DNA of 64,000 nt from Caproicibacterium sp. BJN0003 (lineage in GTDB: Bacteria > Bacillota > Clostridia > Oscillospirales > Acutalibacteraceae): assembly GCF_026314295.1 (NCBI RefSeq), contig NZ_CP111108.1, forward strand, positions 124,001 through 188,000, in the 5' to 3' direction. A program made the position numbers and the translations under genes. The notes under the pieces are model-generated. The model saw nothing but the letters and a program-made list of their open reading frames with translations, did not search any database and was not told where the DNA came from. This document shows positions 36,177-44,497 of the stretch, piece by piece. Positions within the stretch are counted from its first letter, which is position 1; each line of letters opens with the position of its first letter.

Positions 36177-37081
36177 AGCTGGGATATTTAATTAAAGAAG
36201 GCTTTAAAAATGTCCTGACCAAACACCGGACGATGAGCCTCGCCTCGATTGGTGTTCTGACTTGCTGTATTTTAATGACGGGCGCTGCGGTATTATTCAG
36301 TATGAATATGAACGCGGCGATGAGCACCGTAGAGGGAAATAATTCGATTAAAGTTTTTATTAAGCGGGATGTTTCTTCGGATGATGCGATTAAAATCGGC
36401 GATCAGATCAAACAAATGGATAATATTGATTCCTGTGAATACATATCAAGACAAGATGGCCTTAAGGAAATTCAAAACATGGTTGGCGCAGACAATTCCA
36501 GTCTGCTTAACGGTCTTTCTGATGATACCAGCTGGCTGCCGGATTCTTTCCGGATTTCGATGAAGGATCTTTCACAGTATCAGGATACTGCAAATCAGAT
36601 CTTGAGTATTCAGGGCGTTGAAAAAATCACAGATTATACTGCTCTTGCGGACAAGCTGACCAGAATGGATAAAATTGTTACAAACGTCGGTTTGGCAGTC
36701 GTAATCATCTTAAGTGTTGTTTCTCTATTTATTATTGCAAATACGATTCGTGTTACGATGTATTCCAGACGTCTGGAAATTAGTATCATGAAATCGGTTG
36801 GCGCTACCAATGGATTTATCCGAGTTCCATTTGTTGTAGAAGGAATTATTCTCGGAATTGTTTCAGGTGGACTCGCGGTTGCTCTGCTTTATCTGCTTTA
36901 TCAGAAGATGGTGAGCTTGATTGCAAATCTCGCCGTTTTTCAGGCGATTAATATTCACCCATACCTGCCCTGGATGATTCTCATTTTTATGGGCATTGGC
37001 GCTTTGTTTGGAACTTTAGGAAGTATGATCTCAATGGGAAGATACCTCAAAAAAGAAGGGGGTTCCATCGTTGGCTGGTAA
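36173..37081 (+). CDS. ftsX: cell division membrane protein FtsX
   Basis: A 302-residue permease-like protein with four membrane helices: one near 22-42, a large extracellular loop (about 50-175), then three helices in the C-terminal FtsX/MacB-type domain (SRRLEISIMKSVGATNGFIRVPF). The extracellular loop is the docking site for the partner hydrolase. It overlaps ftsE upstream (ATGA) and the hydrolase gene downstream by 11 bp, so all three are translationally coupled. Confidence 0.94.
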   Translation: MKLGYLIKEGFKNVLTKHRTMSLASIGVLTCCILMTGAAVLFSMNMNAAMSTVEGNNSIKVFIKRDVSSDDAIKIGDQIKQMDNIDSCEYISRQDGLKEIQNMVGADNSSLLNGLSDDTSWLPDSFRISMKDLSQYQDTANQILSIQGVEKITDYTALADKLTRMDKIVTNVGLAVVIILSVVSLFIIANTIRVTMYSRRLEISIMKSVGATNGFIRVPFVVEGIILGIVSGGLAVALLYLLYQKMVSLIANLAVFQAINIHPYLPWMILIFMGIGALFGTLGSMISMGRYLKKEGGSIVGW

Positions 37082-38252
37082 ACATTTTTGGCAGCGTGCC
37101 GCTGCCGCAGTAATAACCGCTGCTCTTATAGTAGTGCCTGCTGCGACCACAGCTTTTGCCGAGAATACGAATGTGGATACACTCCGACAGCAGCAGAGTG
37201 ATTATCAGAACCAGCAAAAAGAAAATCAAGCGAAAATTGATCAGCTGAAATCAGATCAAACTCAGAAGGAAGCCTATAAAGCTGCTTTGCAGGATCAGGT
37301 TTCTAATTTACAGCATCAAATTGATACTTACAATCAGCAGATTGGGGATCTTGATCAGGATATTGCTGCAAAACAAGATCAGATCCAATCCAAGCAAAAA
37401 GAAATCGATTCCGGTTTTGCACTGCTGAAAGAGCGTCTGCGTGCACTCTATATTTCCGGAGAAGCAAGCAATTTGGAAATCTTGCTTTCCTCTAAAAGTC
37501 TTACCGACTTGGCAGATAAAACGGAAGCAATCAAAATGGTGTCGGACCACGATAAACAGCTGATCGATACCCTAAAAAATCATTTAACAGAAATTGAAGC
37601 ACAGAAAACAGAAATCGAGCAAAGCCGACAGGAAGTTTCCGATGCAAAGAATGCACTGGATCAAAAGCGGACAGAACTCGATACCGTGATGGAAGAGACT
37701 CAGCAGGTAATTAATGATCTTGCCGGCTCTGCCGAAGCTCTGGAAGAACAAAATAAGGAAATTGCTCAAAAGGAAGCTGCTACTGCAGAGCAGATCGACT
37801 CTTGGTATGCAAATTATTATTCGCAGAAGCAATCTTCTTCAGATGTCGTTGTAATGCCTTCCGGTGGTGGACAGTTTGTTTGGCCGGTTCCGTATACCAT
37901 GAATGTTACTTCTGGATTTGGCCCTCGCTGGGGAACAAACCATAAGGGAATTGATATTTCTTCCGGCGGCGTTTATGGACAACCGATTGTAGCTTCTGCT
38001 TCCGGCACTGTCATTGTTGCAGATGCAGGTGGCTGGGGTGGTGGCTATGGAACTTGGGTCTCCATTGACCACGGAAATGGATTCTCTACCGTTTATGGCC
38101 ATATGTCCAGCCTTTGTGTCAGCGTTGGGCAGGCTGTTCAGCAGGGTCAGGTGATCGGTTACGTCGGGAGTACCGGGGATAGTACCGGCCCTCATTGTCA
38201 TTTTGAGGTGCGTGTAAACGGTGTTGCACAAGATCCGCTTAACTATGTTTAA
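37071..38252 (+). CDS. coiled-coil M23 peptidoglycan hydrolase, FtsEX partner
   Basis: A 393-residue exported protein. A signal peptide (cleavage likely after TTAFA, about residue 30) is followed by a long coiled coil (35-245) of the EnvC/PcsB/CwlO-FtsX partner type and a C-terminal LytM/M23 domain. The zinc and catalytic residues are intact: His291 and Asp295 (HKGID) and His375/His377 (PHCHFEV), so it should be an active endopeptidase, unlike the degenerate LytM of E. coli EnvC. TTG at 37071 is the start: GAAGGGGG lies eight bases upstream within ftsX. A strong terminator ends the operon. Confidence 0.93.
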   Translation: MAGKHFWQRAAAAVITAALIVVPAATTAFAENTNVDTLRQQQSDYQNQQKENQAKIDQLKSDQTQKEAYKAALQDQVSNLQHQIDTYNQQIGDLDQDIAAKQDQIQSKQKEIDSGFALLKERLRALYISGEASNLEILLSSKSLTDLADKTEAIKMVSDHDKQLIDTLKNHLTEIEAQKTEIEQSRQEVSDAKNALDQKRTELDTVMEETQQVINDLAGSAEALEEQNKEIAQKEAATAEQIDSWYANYYSQKQSSSDVVVMPSGGGQFVWPVPYTMNVTSGFGPRWGTNHKGIDISSGGVYGQPIVASASGTVIVADAGGWGGGYGTWVSIDHGNGFSTVYGHMSSLCVSVGQAVQQGQVIGYVGSTGDSTGPHCHFEVRVNGVAQDPLNYV

Positions 38253-38266
38253 CTGAATTTGCTTTT

Positions 38267-38298
38267 AATCGGCTCGGCTTTTTCGAGCCGATTTTTTT
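38267..38298 (+). terminator. terminator of the ftsEX-hydrolase operon
   Basis: AATCGGCTCG pairs with CGAGCCGATT, followed by TTTTTATT. Confidence 0.9.
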
Positions 38299-38356
38299 AT
38301 TAGACTAAAATTAGTGCCAATTTTAAAAAGTCTGTTTCCCCTATGACAAAATATGG

Positions 38357-38385
38357 TTGACAGAAAGCAATTGCAACTCTATAAT
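38357..38385 (+). promoter_or_regulatory. consensus sigma-A promoter of greA
   Basis: Perfect TTGACA (38357-38362), 17-bp spacer, perfect TATAAT (38380-38385). Confidence 0.9.
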
Positions 38386-38409
38386 ACTAACTGTATATCA
38401 AAAAAAATC

Positions 38410-38425
38410 AGGCGAGTACTCGCCT
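38410..38425 (+). promoter_or_regulatory. perfect palindrome in the greA leader
   Basis: AGGCGAGTACTCGCCT is self-complementary over 16 bp and starts about 18 nt after the predicted transcript start. It could be an operator or an RNA hairpin. Confidence 0.55.
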
Positions 38426-38446
38426 ATGAAATTAAGGGATGATACC

Positions 38447-38932
38447 ATGGTAAAACAAACTGTTTTGACACAGGAAGGCCTCGATAAACTTGAAAAAGAG
38501 CTGGAAGAGCTCAAAGGGGTCAAGAGAAAAGAAGTTGCTGAAAAAATTAAGGTAGCGCTGAGCTTTGGTGACCTTTCTGAGAACAGCGAATACGACGAAG
38601 CCAAAAATGAACAGGCAATTATGGAAGCCAGAATTGCCGACCTCGAAGTAACGCTGAAAAATGTAAAAGTCATCGATGAATCCGAATTGAGTAATGGTTT
38701 GATTCATGTTGGCTCAAAAGTTCAAGTTTCTGTAAAAGATGAGAAAACTCAAAAAGTACGGGAAATGAATCTTAAAATTGTTGGCAGTAATGAAACAGAT
38801 CCAGTACAAGGATTTATCAGCGATGAATCTGCCGTTGGAAAAGCGCTGTTGGGACACGCGGTTAATGACGTTGTGGAGATCGAAGTGCCTGTTGGAATGA
38901 AAGAATATACCATCCTTTCTATTTCCAAATAA
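38447..38932 (+). CDS. greA: transcription elongation factor GreA
   Basis: The 161-residue factor rescues backtracked RNA polymerase by stimulating transcript cleavage. The N-terminal coiled coil carries the acidic tip (FGDLSENSEYDEAKNEQ) and the C-terminal FKBP-like domain ends in VEVPVG-type residues. The ATG at 38447 follows AAGGGATG and gives the expected MVKQTVLTQEGL start. It lies between a perfect promoter and a weak hairpin and precedes lysS, the order seen in many Firmicutes. Confidence 0.96.
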   Translation: MVKQTVLTQEGLDKLEKELEELKGVKRKEVAEKIKVALSFGDLSENSEYDEAKNEQAIMEARIADLEVTLKNVKVIDESELSNGLIHVGSKVQVSVKDEKTQKVREMNLKIVGSNETDPVQGFISDESAVGKALLGHAVNDVVEIEVPVGMKEYTILSISK

Positions 38933-38960
38933 CACCGTCTTTTTAAGGGTGGGGTGTTTT
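38931..38960 (+). terminator. weak hairpin after greA
   Basis: AACACC and GGTGTT pair across a T-rich loop, followed by TT. Read-through into lysS is likely. Confidence 0.45.
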
Positions 38961-39037
38961 CATCCCGCCCTCTCTTTTTGAATTTTAACAAATTGAGCAA
39001 ATAATTCACCGATGATAAATAAAAGGTAGGGAAAAAT

Positions 39038-40534
39038 ATGAGTGAAAAGAATCAGGAACAGCAGCCAGAACAGAATTTGGGAGAATTGCTGCAGATTCGC
39101 CGCGATAAGCTGACCGCTTTGCGCGAAGCAGGAAAAGATCCCTTTAAAATCACAAAATGTGATCAAGATAGTTTTGCATCAGAAATTCATGCGCATTTTG
39201 AAGATTATGAGAATAAAGACGTCTGTATTGCCGGAAGAATGATGAGCCGCCGTAATATGGGAAAGGCTAGCTTTATTGATCTTTGCGATAAAACAGGCCG
39301 AATTCAGGCTTACGTTAGAATTAACGATGTCGGAGAAGAAAGCTATTCCGATTTTAAAAATTATTGGGATTTGGGCGATATTATTTGCCTTAAAGGGTTT
39401 GTCTTTAAGACTCGTCGCGGAGAGATCAGCGTCCATGCAAAAGAAATTCAGCTGCTTTCAAAATCTCTACTTCCGTTGCCGGAAAAATTTCACGGATTGA
39501 AAGATACTGATTTGCGTTATCGTCAACGCTATCTGGATCTGATTGTTAATCCGGAGGTCAAAGAGACTTTTGTTATGCGCAGCCATATTATTACGGCGAT
39601 TCGTGCTTTTATGGACAGCCATGACTTTTTGGAAGTGGAGACTCCTGTTTTGCATACAATTGCAGGCGGCGCAGCAGCACGGCCGTTTGTCACACACCAT
39701 AATACGCTCGACATTGACCTTTATTTGCGTATCGCTTTGGAGCTGCACCTCAAGCGTTTGATTGTCGGTGGTTTTGACCGCGTTTATGAGATTGGACGTG
39801 TGTTCCGCAACGAGGGCATGGATACCCGCCACAATCCGGAATTTACACTGATGGAATTTTATCAGGCTTATACGGATTACCACGGCATGATGGACTTGAT
39901 CGAAGATTTGATTCGTACCGTTTCCACAAAAGTAAAGGGTTCTTCTAAAATCACCTATGACGGGGTGGAACTTGACTTTGGCAGCCCGTTTTGCCGCATG
40001 ACGATGGTAGAGGCGGTTAAAAAATATTCCGGTGTTGACTTTAATGAAATCAAGACGCTGGATGAAGCGCGCGCTGCTGCGAAAGAACACAATCTTGCAT
40101 ATGAGGAACGTCATAAAAAGGGTGATATCCTGAATCTGTTCTTTGACGAGTACTGCGAAGAAAAGTTGATTCAGCCCACTTTTATTACAGAACATCCGGT
40201 GGAAATTTCACCGCTTGCAAAGCGCAAAGAGGATGACCCAAATTATACGCAGCGCTTTGAGCTCTTTGTTATGGGACGTGAACTTGCAAACGCATTTTCT
40301 GAATTAAATGATCCGATCGATCAGCGCAAGCGTTTTGAAGCACAGGCTGCTCAGAAAGCCGCTGGAGATGATGAGGCCTGCGATGTTGACGAGGATTTCC
40401 TTACAGCTTTGGAATATGGAATGCCGCCTACAGGAGGATTGGGGATCGGCATCGATCGTCTGGTCATGCTTCTTACTGATCAGCCTTCTATTCGCGATGT
40501 GTTGTTGTTCCCGACAATGAAGCCCATCGACTGA
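39038..40534 (+). CDS. lysS: lysyl-tRNA synthetase, class II, with element-derived C-terminal end
   Basis: The 498-residue enzyme charges tRNA-Lys. It has an N-terminal OB-fold anticodon domain ([21 protein letters not shown]) and the three class II motifs in the C-terminal core (motif 2 [20 protein letters not shown], motif 3 [12 protein letters not shown]). The last residues are encoded across the attachment site: PTMKP comes from the shared 16-bp core, and the final ID-stop comes from the integrated element. The original tail (PTMKPLDN-stop) survives at 61,479-61,507. The enzyme should remain functional because the change affects only the terminal residues. Confidence 0.97.
   Translation: MSEKNQEQQPEQNLGELLQIRRDKLTALREAGKDPFKITKCDQDSFASEIHAHFEDYENKDVCIAGRMMSRRNMGKASFIDLCDKTGRIQAYVRINDVGEESYSDFKNYWDLGDIICLKGFVFKTRRGEISVHAKEIQLLSKSLLPLPEKFHGLKDTDLRYRQRYLDLIVNPEVKETFVMRSHIITAIRAFMDSHDFLEVETPVLHTIAGGAAARPFVTHHNTLDIDLYLRIALELHLKRLIVGGFDRVYEIGRVFRNEGMDTRHNPEFTLMEFYQAYTDYHGMMDLIEDLIRTVSTKVKGSSKITYDGVELDFGSPFCRMTMVEAVKKYSGVDFNEIKTLDEARAAAKEHNLAYEERHKKGDILNLFFDEYCEEKLIQPTFITEHPVEISPLAKRKEDDPNYTQRFELFVMGRELANAFSELNDPIDQRKRFEAQAAQKAAGDDEACDVDEDFLTALEYGMPPTGGLGIGIDRLVMLLTDQPSIRDVLLFPTMKPID
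40509..40524 (+). repeat. left attachment site core
   Basis: TCCCGACAATGAAGCC inside the last codons of lysS, identical to 61479-61494. The flanks diverge on both sides. Confidence 0.9.
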
Positions 40535-40593
40535 GCAAAGCGCCGAAAACCCAGTGTTTATGCGGGTTTGCGTACTTTGTAAAAGCCCGAAAA

Positions 40594-40623
40594 CTACATC
40601 TTCACATCAAATCTACATCAAAT
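40594..40623 (+). repeat. left integrase arm-type repeats
   Basis: CTACATC, CACATCAAAT and CTACATCAAAT occur in tandem. Matching copies lie near the right end (61334-61353) in the same orientation, as expected for arm-binding sites of Tn916-type integrases. Confidence 0.65.
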
Positions 40624-40671
40624 GGTGCCAGGATTTGTGCAGAGGTAGAAAAATCGCATAATTTACGGAGC

Positions 40672-40710
40672 AAACAGCGGCAGCATCGGAATGAAGCTGT
40701 CGCTGTTTTT
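40672..40710 (+). terminator. terminator now serving lysS
   Basis: AAACAGCGGCAGC pairs with GCTGTCGCTGTTT, then TT. It is element DNA that replaces the original lysS terminator found at 61552-61583. Confidence 0.8.
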
Positions 40711-40814
40711 GAAATAACAGAGCGTACCCATGGAAGGGTATTTATATAATCCATCAGCATGACAAATCGAAAATTTCTTGTAAATTTGTTTAATTATAGA
40801 GAGAAGGGCTAATT

Positions 40815-41381
40815 GTGAATGAAACAATAATCAGAAATGCTACGCTTGAAGACGCAAGCCGCATTCTGGAAATCTACGCATATTACGTTAAAAACACAGC
40901 AATTACTTTTGAATATGATACGCCTACACTTTCTGAGTTTCAGGTGCGCATGAAAAGCACCATGAAACGTTACCCCTATATTGTCATAGAAAAGGATGGA
41001 GAAATTCTGGGGTATGCTTACGCAGGTGCTTTTGTAGGTCGAGCCGCCTATGACTGGTCATGTGAGATGACTGTTTATCTTGACCACACCGCCCAAAAAT
41101 GTGGACTGGGGCGAAAAATATATGAAGAGCTGGAAGGCAAGCTAAATAGCATGGGAATTTTGAATCTATATGCATGTATCGGCTACCCAGAAGCAGAAGA
41201 TGAATATCTTAACAAAAACAGTGCTGAATTTCATGCACACCTCGGATTCAAAAAAGTCGGAGAATTCAAGAAATGCGGATACAAGTTCAACCGCTGGTAT
41301 AATATGATTTGGATGGAGAAAACCATTGGAGATCACTATTTAAATCAGCCTCCCGTCTGTTTTGCTGACAATTTGAGATGA
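40815..41381 (+). CDS. GNAT-family N-acetyltransferase (phosphinothricin/amino-acid acetyltransferase-like)
   Basis: A 188-residue GNAT enzyme, closest in appearance to the Pat/MnaT group that acetylates phosphinothricin, methionine sulfoximine or related amino acids (IRNATLEDASRILEIYAYYV, TAITFEYDTPT, SCEMTVYLD). The acetyl-CoA site, normally RGxG, reads QKCGLGRKIYEELE. GTG is used as start with GAAGGGC about six bases upstream. It is the first cargo gene at the left end of the element. Substrate is not determined. Confidence 0.85.
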   Translation: MNETIIRNATLEDASRILEIYAYYVKNTAITFEYDTPTLSEFQVRMKSTMKRYPYIVIEKDGEILGYAYAGAFVGRAAYDWSCEMTVYLDHTAQKCGLGRKIYEELEGKLNSMGILNLYACIGYPEAEDEYLNKNSAEFHAHLGFKKVGEFKKCGYKFNRWYNMIWMEKTIGDHYLNQPPVCFADNLR

Positions 41382-41462
41382 CATCTAATTCCCGTTTGTT
41401 GGGGAGATTATGAGCATACATCGCCGCTTGGCTTATTGAGCGCATATCAAATCACATATTTT

Positions 41463-41505
41463 AAGACCTTGAGAGAGTAATAACTTTCAAGGCCTTTTTT
41501 GTTTT
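41463..41505 (+). terminator. terminator after the GNAT gene
   Basis: AAGACCTTGA pairs with TCAAGGCCTT (one mismatch), followed by TTTTGTTTT. Confidence 0.8.
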
Positions 41506-41586
41506 ATCCGACAGACAGCTTCGCAGACTTCAATGGTTCCTCGATTTCCTATATACTGTGTTTGTAAAGGAGGTCGAGGATTTGAT

Positions 41587-42993
41587 ATGAGCAACAGTTT
41601 AGCGTCAATGCACCCTGAGCTTGTGCCGGAATGGTCTGAACGAAACCTTCCGCTTACACCGGATAAGATAACCTATGGCTCAAATAGATTCGTATGGTGG
41701 AAAGGCTCTTGCGGACACGAATGGCAGGCAAGTCCGAAAAGCCGTTCAACCGGAGAGAAATGCCCAATCTGTTCTGGAGTAAGGGTTATTGAAGGAATAA
41801 ACGACTTGGCGTTCCTGAAACCGGAACTGGCGAAGGAATGGTCTGATAAGAATCAAAGCTTGAAACCGACAATGGTAAGCGGCGCTTCTCATAAAAAAGT
41901 GATATGGCAAGGAAAATGCGGTCACGAATGGATCGCCTCAGTTAAAAGCAGATCAGTGAATGGTACAGGATGCCCATATTGTTCTCACAATGCAGTATTG
42001 GAGGGCTTCAATGACCTTGCTTCTGTGTTCCCGAAAGTGGCTGCCGAGTGGTCGGACAGGAATCTGCCGCTGCTGCCTACACAGGTAACCGCATTTGCAA
42101 ATAAAAAGGTCTGGTGGAGATGCAGCAAAGGTCATGAGTGGAACACCCTGATTTCAACCCGTTCATGCGGAAGTCAGTGCCCATATTGCAGCGGTCAAAT
42201 CTTATTGAAGGGCTTCAATGACTTGGCGACAGTGTATCCCCAGCTTGCAGAGGAATGGTCGGAGCGCAACTTCCCATTAATGCCGGATACAATCAATGAA
42301 AAGTCACGCAGAAATGTATGGTGGAAATGCAGACAATGCGGATATGAATGGAAGTCCGTTGTTCATGCCAGAGTAAAAGGAGCAAATTGCCCGGTTTGTG
42401 CCGACAGAGCGGTGTTGACCGGGTATAATGACTTGGCTACCACCGATCCTCAATTGCTTGACCAGTGGGATTACCTGAGAAACTCAGGATATAACCCAAA
42501 TAAGCTTTCCAGAGGTTCAATGCAGAGCGTCTGGTGGAAATGTTCATGCGGACACAGCTATAAGGCAAAGGTGTCCGAAAGGACGATAGAAGCAAAGGGC
42601 TGCAGGGTGTGTGAGCAAGAGTACCGAAGTGTTCTGCCACGGTTGCTTGTCATGTATTACGCAAAGAAAAACTGCTTAAAGGTTGAAACCAATACCGAGA
42701 CAATAATCGGACTGCCCATAGAAACATACATAGCCGATGAAAAGCTGGCAATTGAATCAGAAATTCAGGCTGAGGATATAGAATGCCTGAAAGAGCATCT
42801 CTGTAAGCACAGAGGGATTATACGATTGGTAATCCCGTATGGAAAAAATGATACAGGGACAGAGTACGCCGTAAAAATAAAAACAGCATTTCAAAGCAGA
42901 CATATCTTTATAAAGTCGGATGCGGCTCAAGATGTGATCGCTGTACGACGAGCCTATTTTGAATGGAGGACACACCAAAATGAAAACAGATAA
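41587..42993 (+). CDS. five-fold treble-clef zinc-module protein with a nuclease-like C-terminus
   Basis: A 468-residue protein. Residues 1-345 are five copies of a ~65-residue zinc-ribbon/treble-clef module (PF14311-like) with the pattern NDLA..P.LA.EWS.RN, then W(K/R)C..CGHEW and CPYCS. Residues 360-420 resemble the end of Vsr/DUF559-type PD-(D/E)XK nucleases: LPIETYIADEKLAIESEI aligns with the usual D-x-Y-x-P..LAIEyDG, but the Gly and the following WH are missing, so activity is doubtful. Proteins of this kind are found in mobile elements and are poorly characterised; DNA binding is likely. The start at 41587 has AAAGGAGG upstream. It overlaps the next small gene by 14 bp. Confidence 0.78.
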   Translation: MSNSLASMHPELVPEWSERNLPLTPDKITYGSNRFVWWKGSCGHEWQASPKSRSTGEKCPICSGVRVIEGINDLAFLKPELAKEWSDKNQSLKPTMVSGASHKKVIWQGKCGHEWIASVKSRSVNGTGCPYCSHNAVLEGFNDLASVFPKVAAEWSDRNLPLLPTQVTAFANKKVWWRCSKGHEWNTLISTRSCGSQCPYCSGQILLKGFNDLATVYPQLAEEWSERNFPLMPDTINEKSRRNVWWKCRQCGYEWKSVVHARVKGANCPVCADRAVLTGYNDLATTDPQLLDQWDYLRNSGYNPNKLSRGSMQSVWWKCSCGHSYKAKVSERTIEAKGCRVCEQEYRSVLPRLLVMYYAKKNCLKVETNTETIIGLPIETYIADEKLAIESEIQAEDIECLKEHLCKHRGIIRLVIPYGKNDTGTEYAVKIKTAFQSRHIFIKSDAAQDVIAVRRAYFEWRTHQNENR

Positions 42994-43159
42994 ATATTAT
43001 CTCTATCTCAGCGAGGAAGAATACCGCAGAGTAATTGAGAATCTGATTGGCTTTAAGAATAAGCTGCTTCAGGAAGGCAGATACACGGATGCTGTAGATG
43101 ATGTCATATATAAGTTTGCCAAAGCAAAAAGAAAGAAGCTGAAAGTAGTCTACAAGTAG
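42980..43159 (+). CDS. small conserved element protein (59 aa)
   Basis: A 59-residue acidic-then-basic protein (KYYLYLSEEEYRRVIENLIGFKN...KAKRKKLKVVYK) with GGAGG ten bases before its ATG, overlapping the zinc-module gene by 14 bp. I recognise similar small proteins from clostridial conjugative elements but know no function. The end is followed by a terminator. Confidence 0.7.
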   Translation: MKTDKYYLYLSEEEYRRVIENLIGFKNKLLQEGRYTDAVDDVIYKFAKAKRKKLKVVYK

Positions 43160-43185
43160 TCTACAAGTAAATAAACATGACGATT

Positions 43186-43230
43186 GCCGTCTGTTCCCTA
43201 ACAGGAGCAGGCGGCTTTTTTTATTTTTTT
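43186..43230 (+). terminator. terminator after the small element gene
   Basis: GCCGTCTGTTCC pairs imperfectly with GGAGCAGGCGGC, followed by a long T-rich run. Confidence 0.85.
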
Positions 43231-43248
43231 GAAAAAGTTTTGAAAACA

Positions 43249-43290
43249 GGGGGTACAAAAGTGCCCTCCCATTGCAAATAGGTGAAAGGG
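43249..43290 (+). repeat. 42-bp repeat, copy A
   Basis: Begins GGGGGTACAAAAGTG and ends AATAGGTGAAAGGG. It matches copy B (58541-58582) at 40 of 42 positions in the same orientation. It lies just after a terminator and ~390 bp upstream of parA. Confidence 0.85.
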
Positions 43291-43298
43291 GTATTTCA

Positions 43299-43600
43299 GA
43301 CCGAAAGGTCAGAAGCCTTTTCACAGTTCCTTGAAAATTGAATATACAGGCACTTAGGACATTATTTCTGATGCTTAGCCCAAAGGTGGGTACGCCTTGA
43401 CCTCTCTTTGCGAGAGTGAGCGAGAACTCCCGACCCAAAACACGGATTGCCTCCGTGACGGCGATGAAAGTCAGAAGGATAATGATACTTCTCTACGGAG
43501 CTGGCGGAGAACCCGGCAGAGGTGAGATTCCTATGATGCGGTGCAGCACACCGCAACCTGAGTGCTTCCCATACAGCGCAAGCTGTCCGCAGGGGTAGTT
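43299..43600 (+). ncRNA. candidate structured RNA / parA leader
   Basis: About 300 nt without a convincing gene contains six short perfect or near-perfect hairpins: GACC-gaaa-GGTC (43299-43310), CTCTC/GAGAG (43402-43416), CACGGA/TCCGTG (43441-43457), GCTGG/CCGGC (43500-43517), TGCGGTG/CACCGCA (43537-43555) and ACAGC-gcaa-GCTGT (43573-43586). Two have GNRA-type tetraloops. It is richer in G and C than its surroundings and ends before the parA ribosome site with no terminator, so it probably forms the 5' leader of the parA transcript. An origin or transfer site is an alternative. Confidence 0.5.
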
Positions 43601-43675
43601 GAGAACAAATACTGCGGATATACATAGCCACATCAAATATATGGTTATGAATTTTTAGAAAGGAGGGCAAAACGA

Positions 43676-44497
43676 ATGCCAAACTGCAAAACCATTGCAA
43701 TCTGCAATCAGAAGGGCGGCGTGGGCAAAACGACCACTACCGTAAATCTTGGTGTCGGTCTTGCAATGCAGGGCAAGAAAGTATTGCTTGTGGACGCTGA
43801 TCCACAGTCGGACTTAACGGCTTGTCTTGGATGGAGAGATACCGACAACTTGGAAGAAACTCTTTCCACAAAGCTGTCAGAGGTGATTCGAGAAGAAAAC
43901 GCAAACCCGGCATCTGTCATTCTTCATCACGAGGAAGGCGTTGACCTTGTTCCAGCAAATCTTGACCTGTCTGCAATGGAGATGACGCTTGTTACCGCTA
44001 TGAGCAGAGAAACCGCACTGCGGACTTATCTGACCTCGCTCAAACAGCATTACGACTATATCCTGATCGACTGTATGCCGTCACTGGGAATGATTACGCT
44101 AAATGCCCTGACTGCAGCTGACTCGGTGATTATCCCTGTTCAGGCGCAGTATCTGCCGGCAAAAGGAATGACGCAGCTCATGCAGACCATTTCAAAGGTC
44201 AGAAAGCACATAAACCCAAAACTCAAAATTGAGGGTATGCTTCTTACCTTGGTGGACGGCAGGACGAACCTTTCCCGCACGGTTGTGGATTCACTGCAAA
44301 GGAATTACGGAAGTGTAATCAAGATGTATCGCTCCACCATTCCGGTTGCCGTGAAAGCCGCCGAGAGTGCTGCGGAGGGCAAGAGCATTTATGCTTACGA
44401 ACCCAACAGCACGGTATCCAAAGCCTATGCAGAACTGACAAAGGAGGTGCTTAACGATGGCAAAAAAGATAGAGTTAGGGCTTCCGACGCTCGATGA
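43676..44497 (+). CDS. parA: ParA-family partition ATPase
   Basis: A 273-residue Soj/ParA ATPase with the deviant Walker A (KGGVGKTTTTVNLG), Walker A' (LLVDADPQSDLT) and Walker B (YDYILIDCMPSLGMITLNAL). With ParB it would position or stabilise the excised circular form of the element. AAAGGAGGG precedes the ATG. The gene overlaps parB by 41 bp. A structured leader and a 42-bp repeat lie upstream. Confidence 0.93.
   Translation: MPNCKTIAICNQKGGVGKTTTTVNLGVGLAMQGKKVLLVDADPQSDLTACLGWRDTDNLEETLSTKLSEVIREENANPASVILHHEEGVDLVPANLDLSAMEMTLVTAMSRETALRTYLTSLKQHYDYILIDCMPSLGMITLNALTAADSVIIPVQAQYLPAKGMTQLMQTISKVRKHINPKLKIEGMLLTLVDGRTNLSRTVVDSLQRNYGSVIKMYRSTIPVAVKAAESAAEGKSIYAYEPNSTVSKAYAELTKEVLNDGKKDRVRASDAR

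Noticed and set aside
38933-39037. Possible lysine riboswitch or T-box before lysS
   Set aside because: Only ~100 bp with a weak hairpin; none of the conserved T-box or L-box elements is present.
39467-40195. A 242-codon frame antisense to lysS
   Set aside because: Overlaps the conserved catalytic core of lysS and has no independent support.
43416-43598. A 60-codon frame inside the parA leader
   Set aside because: No ribosome site, biased composition from hairpins; the region is better explained as structured RNA.
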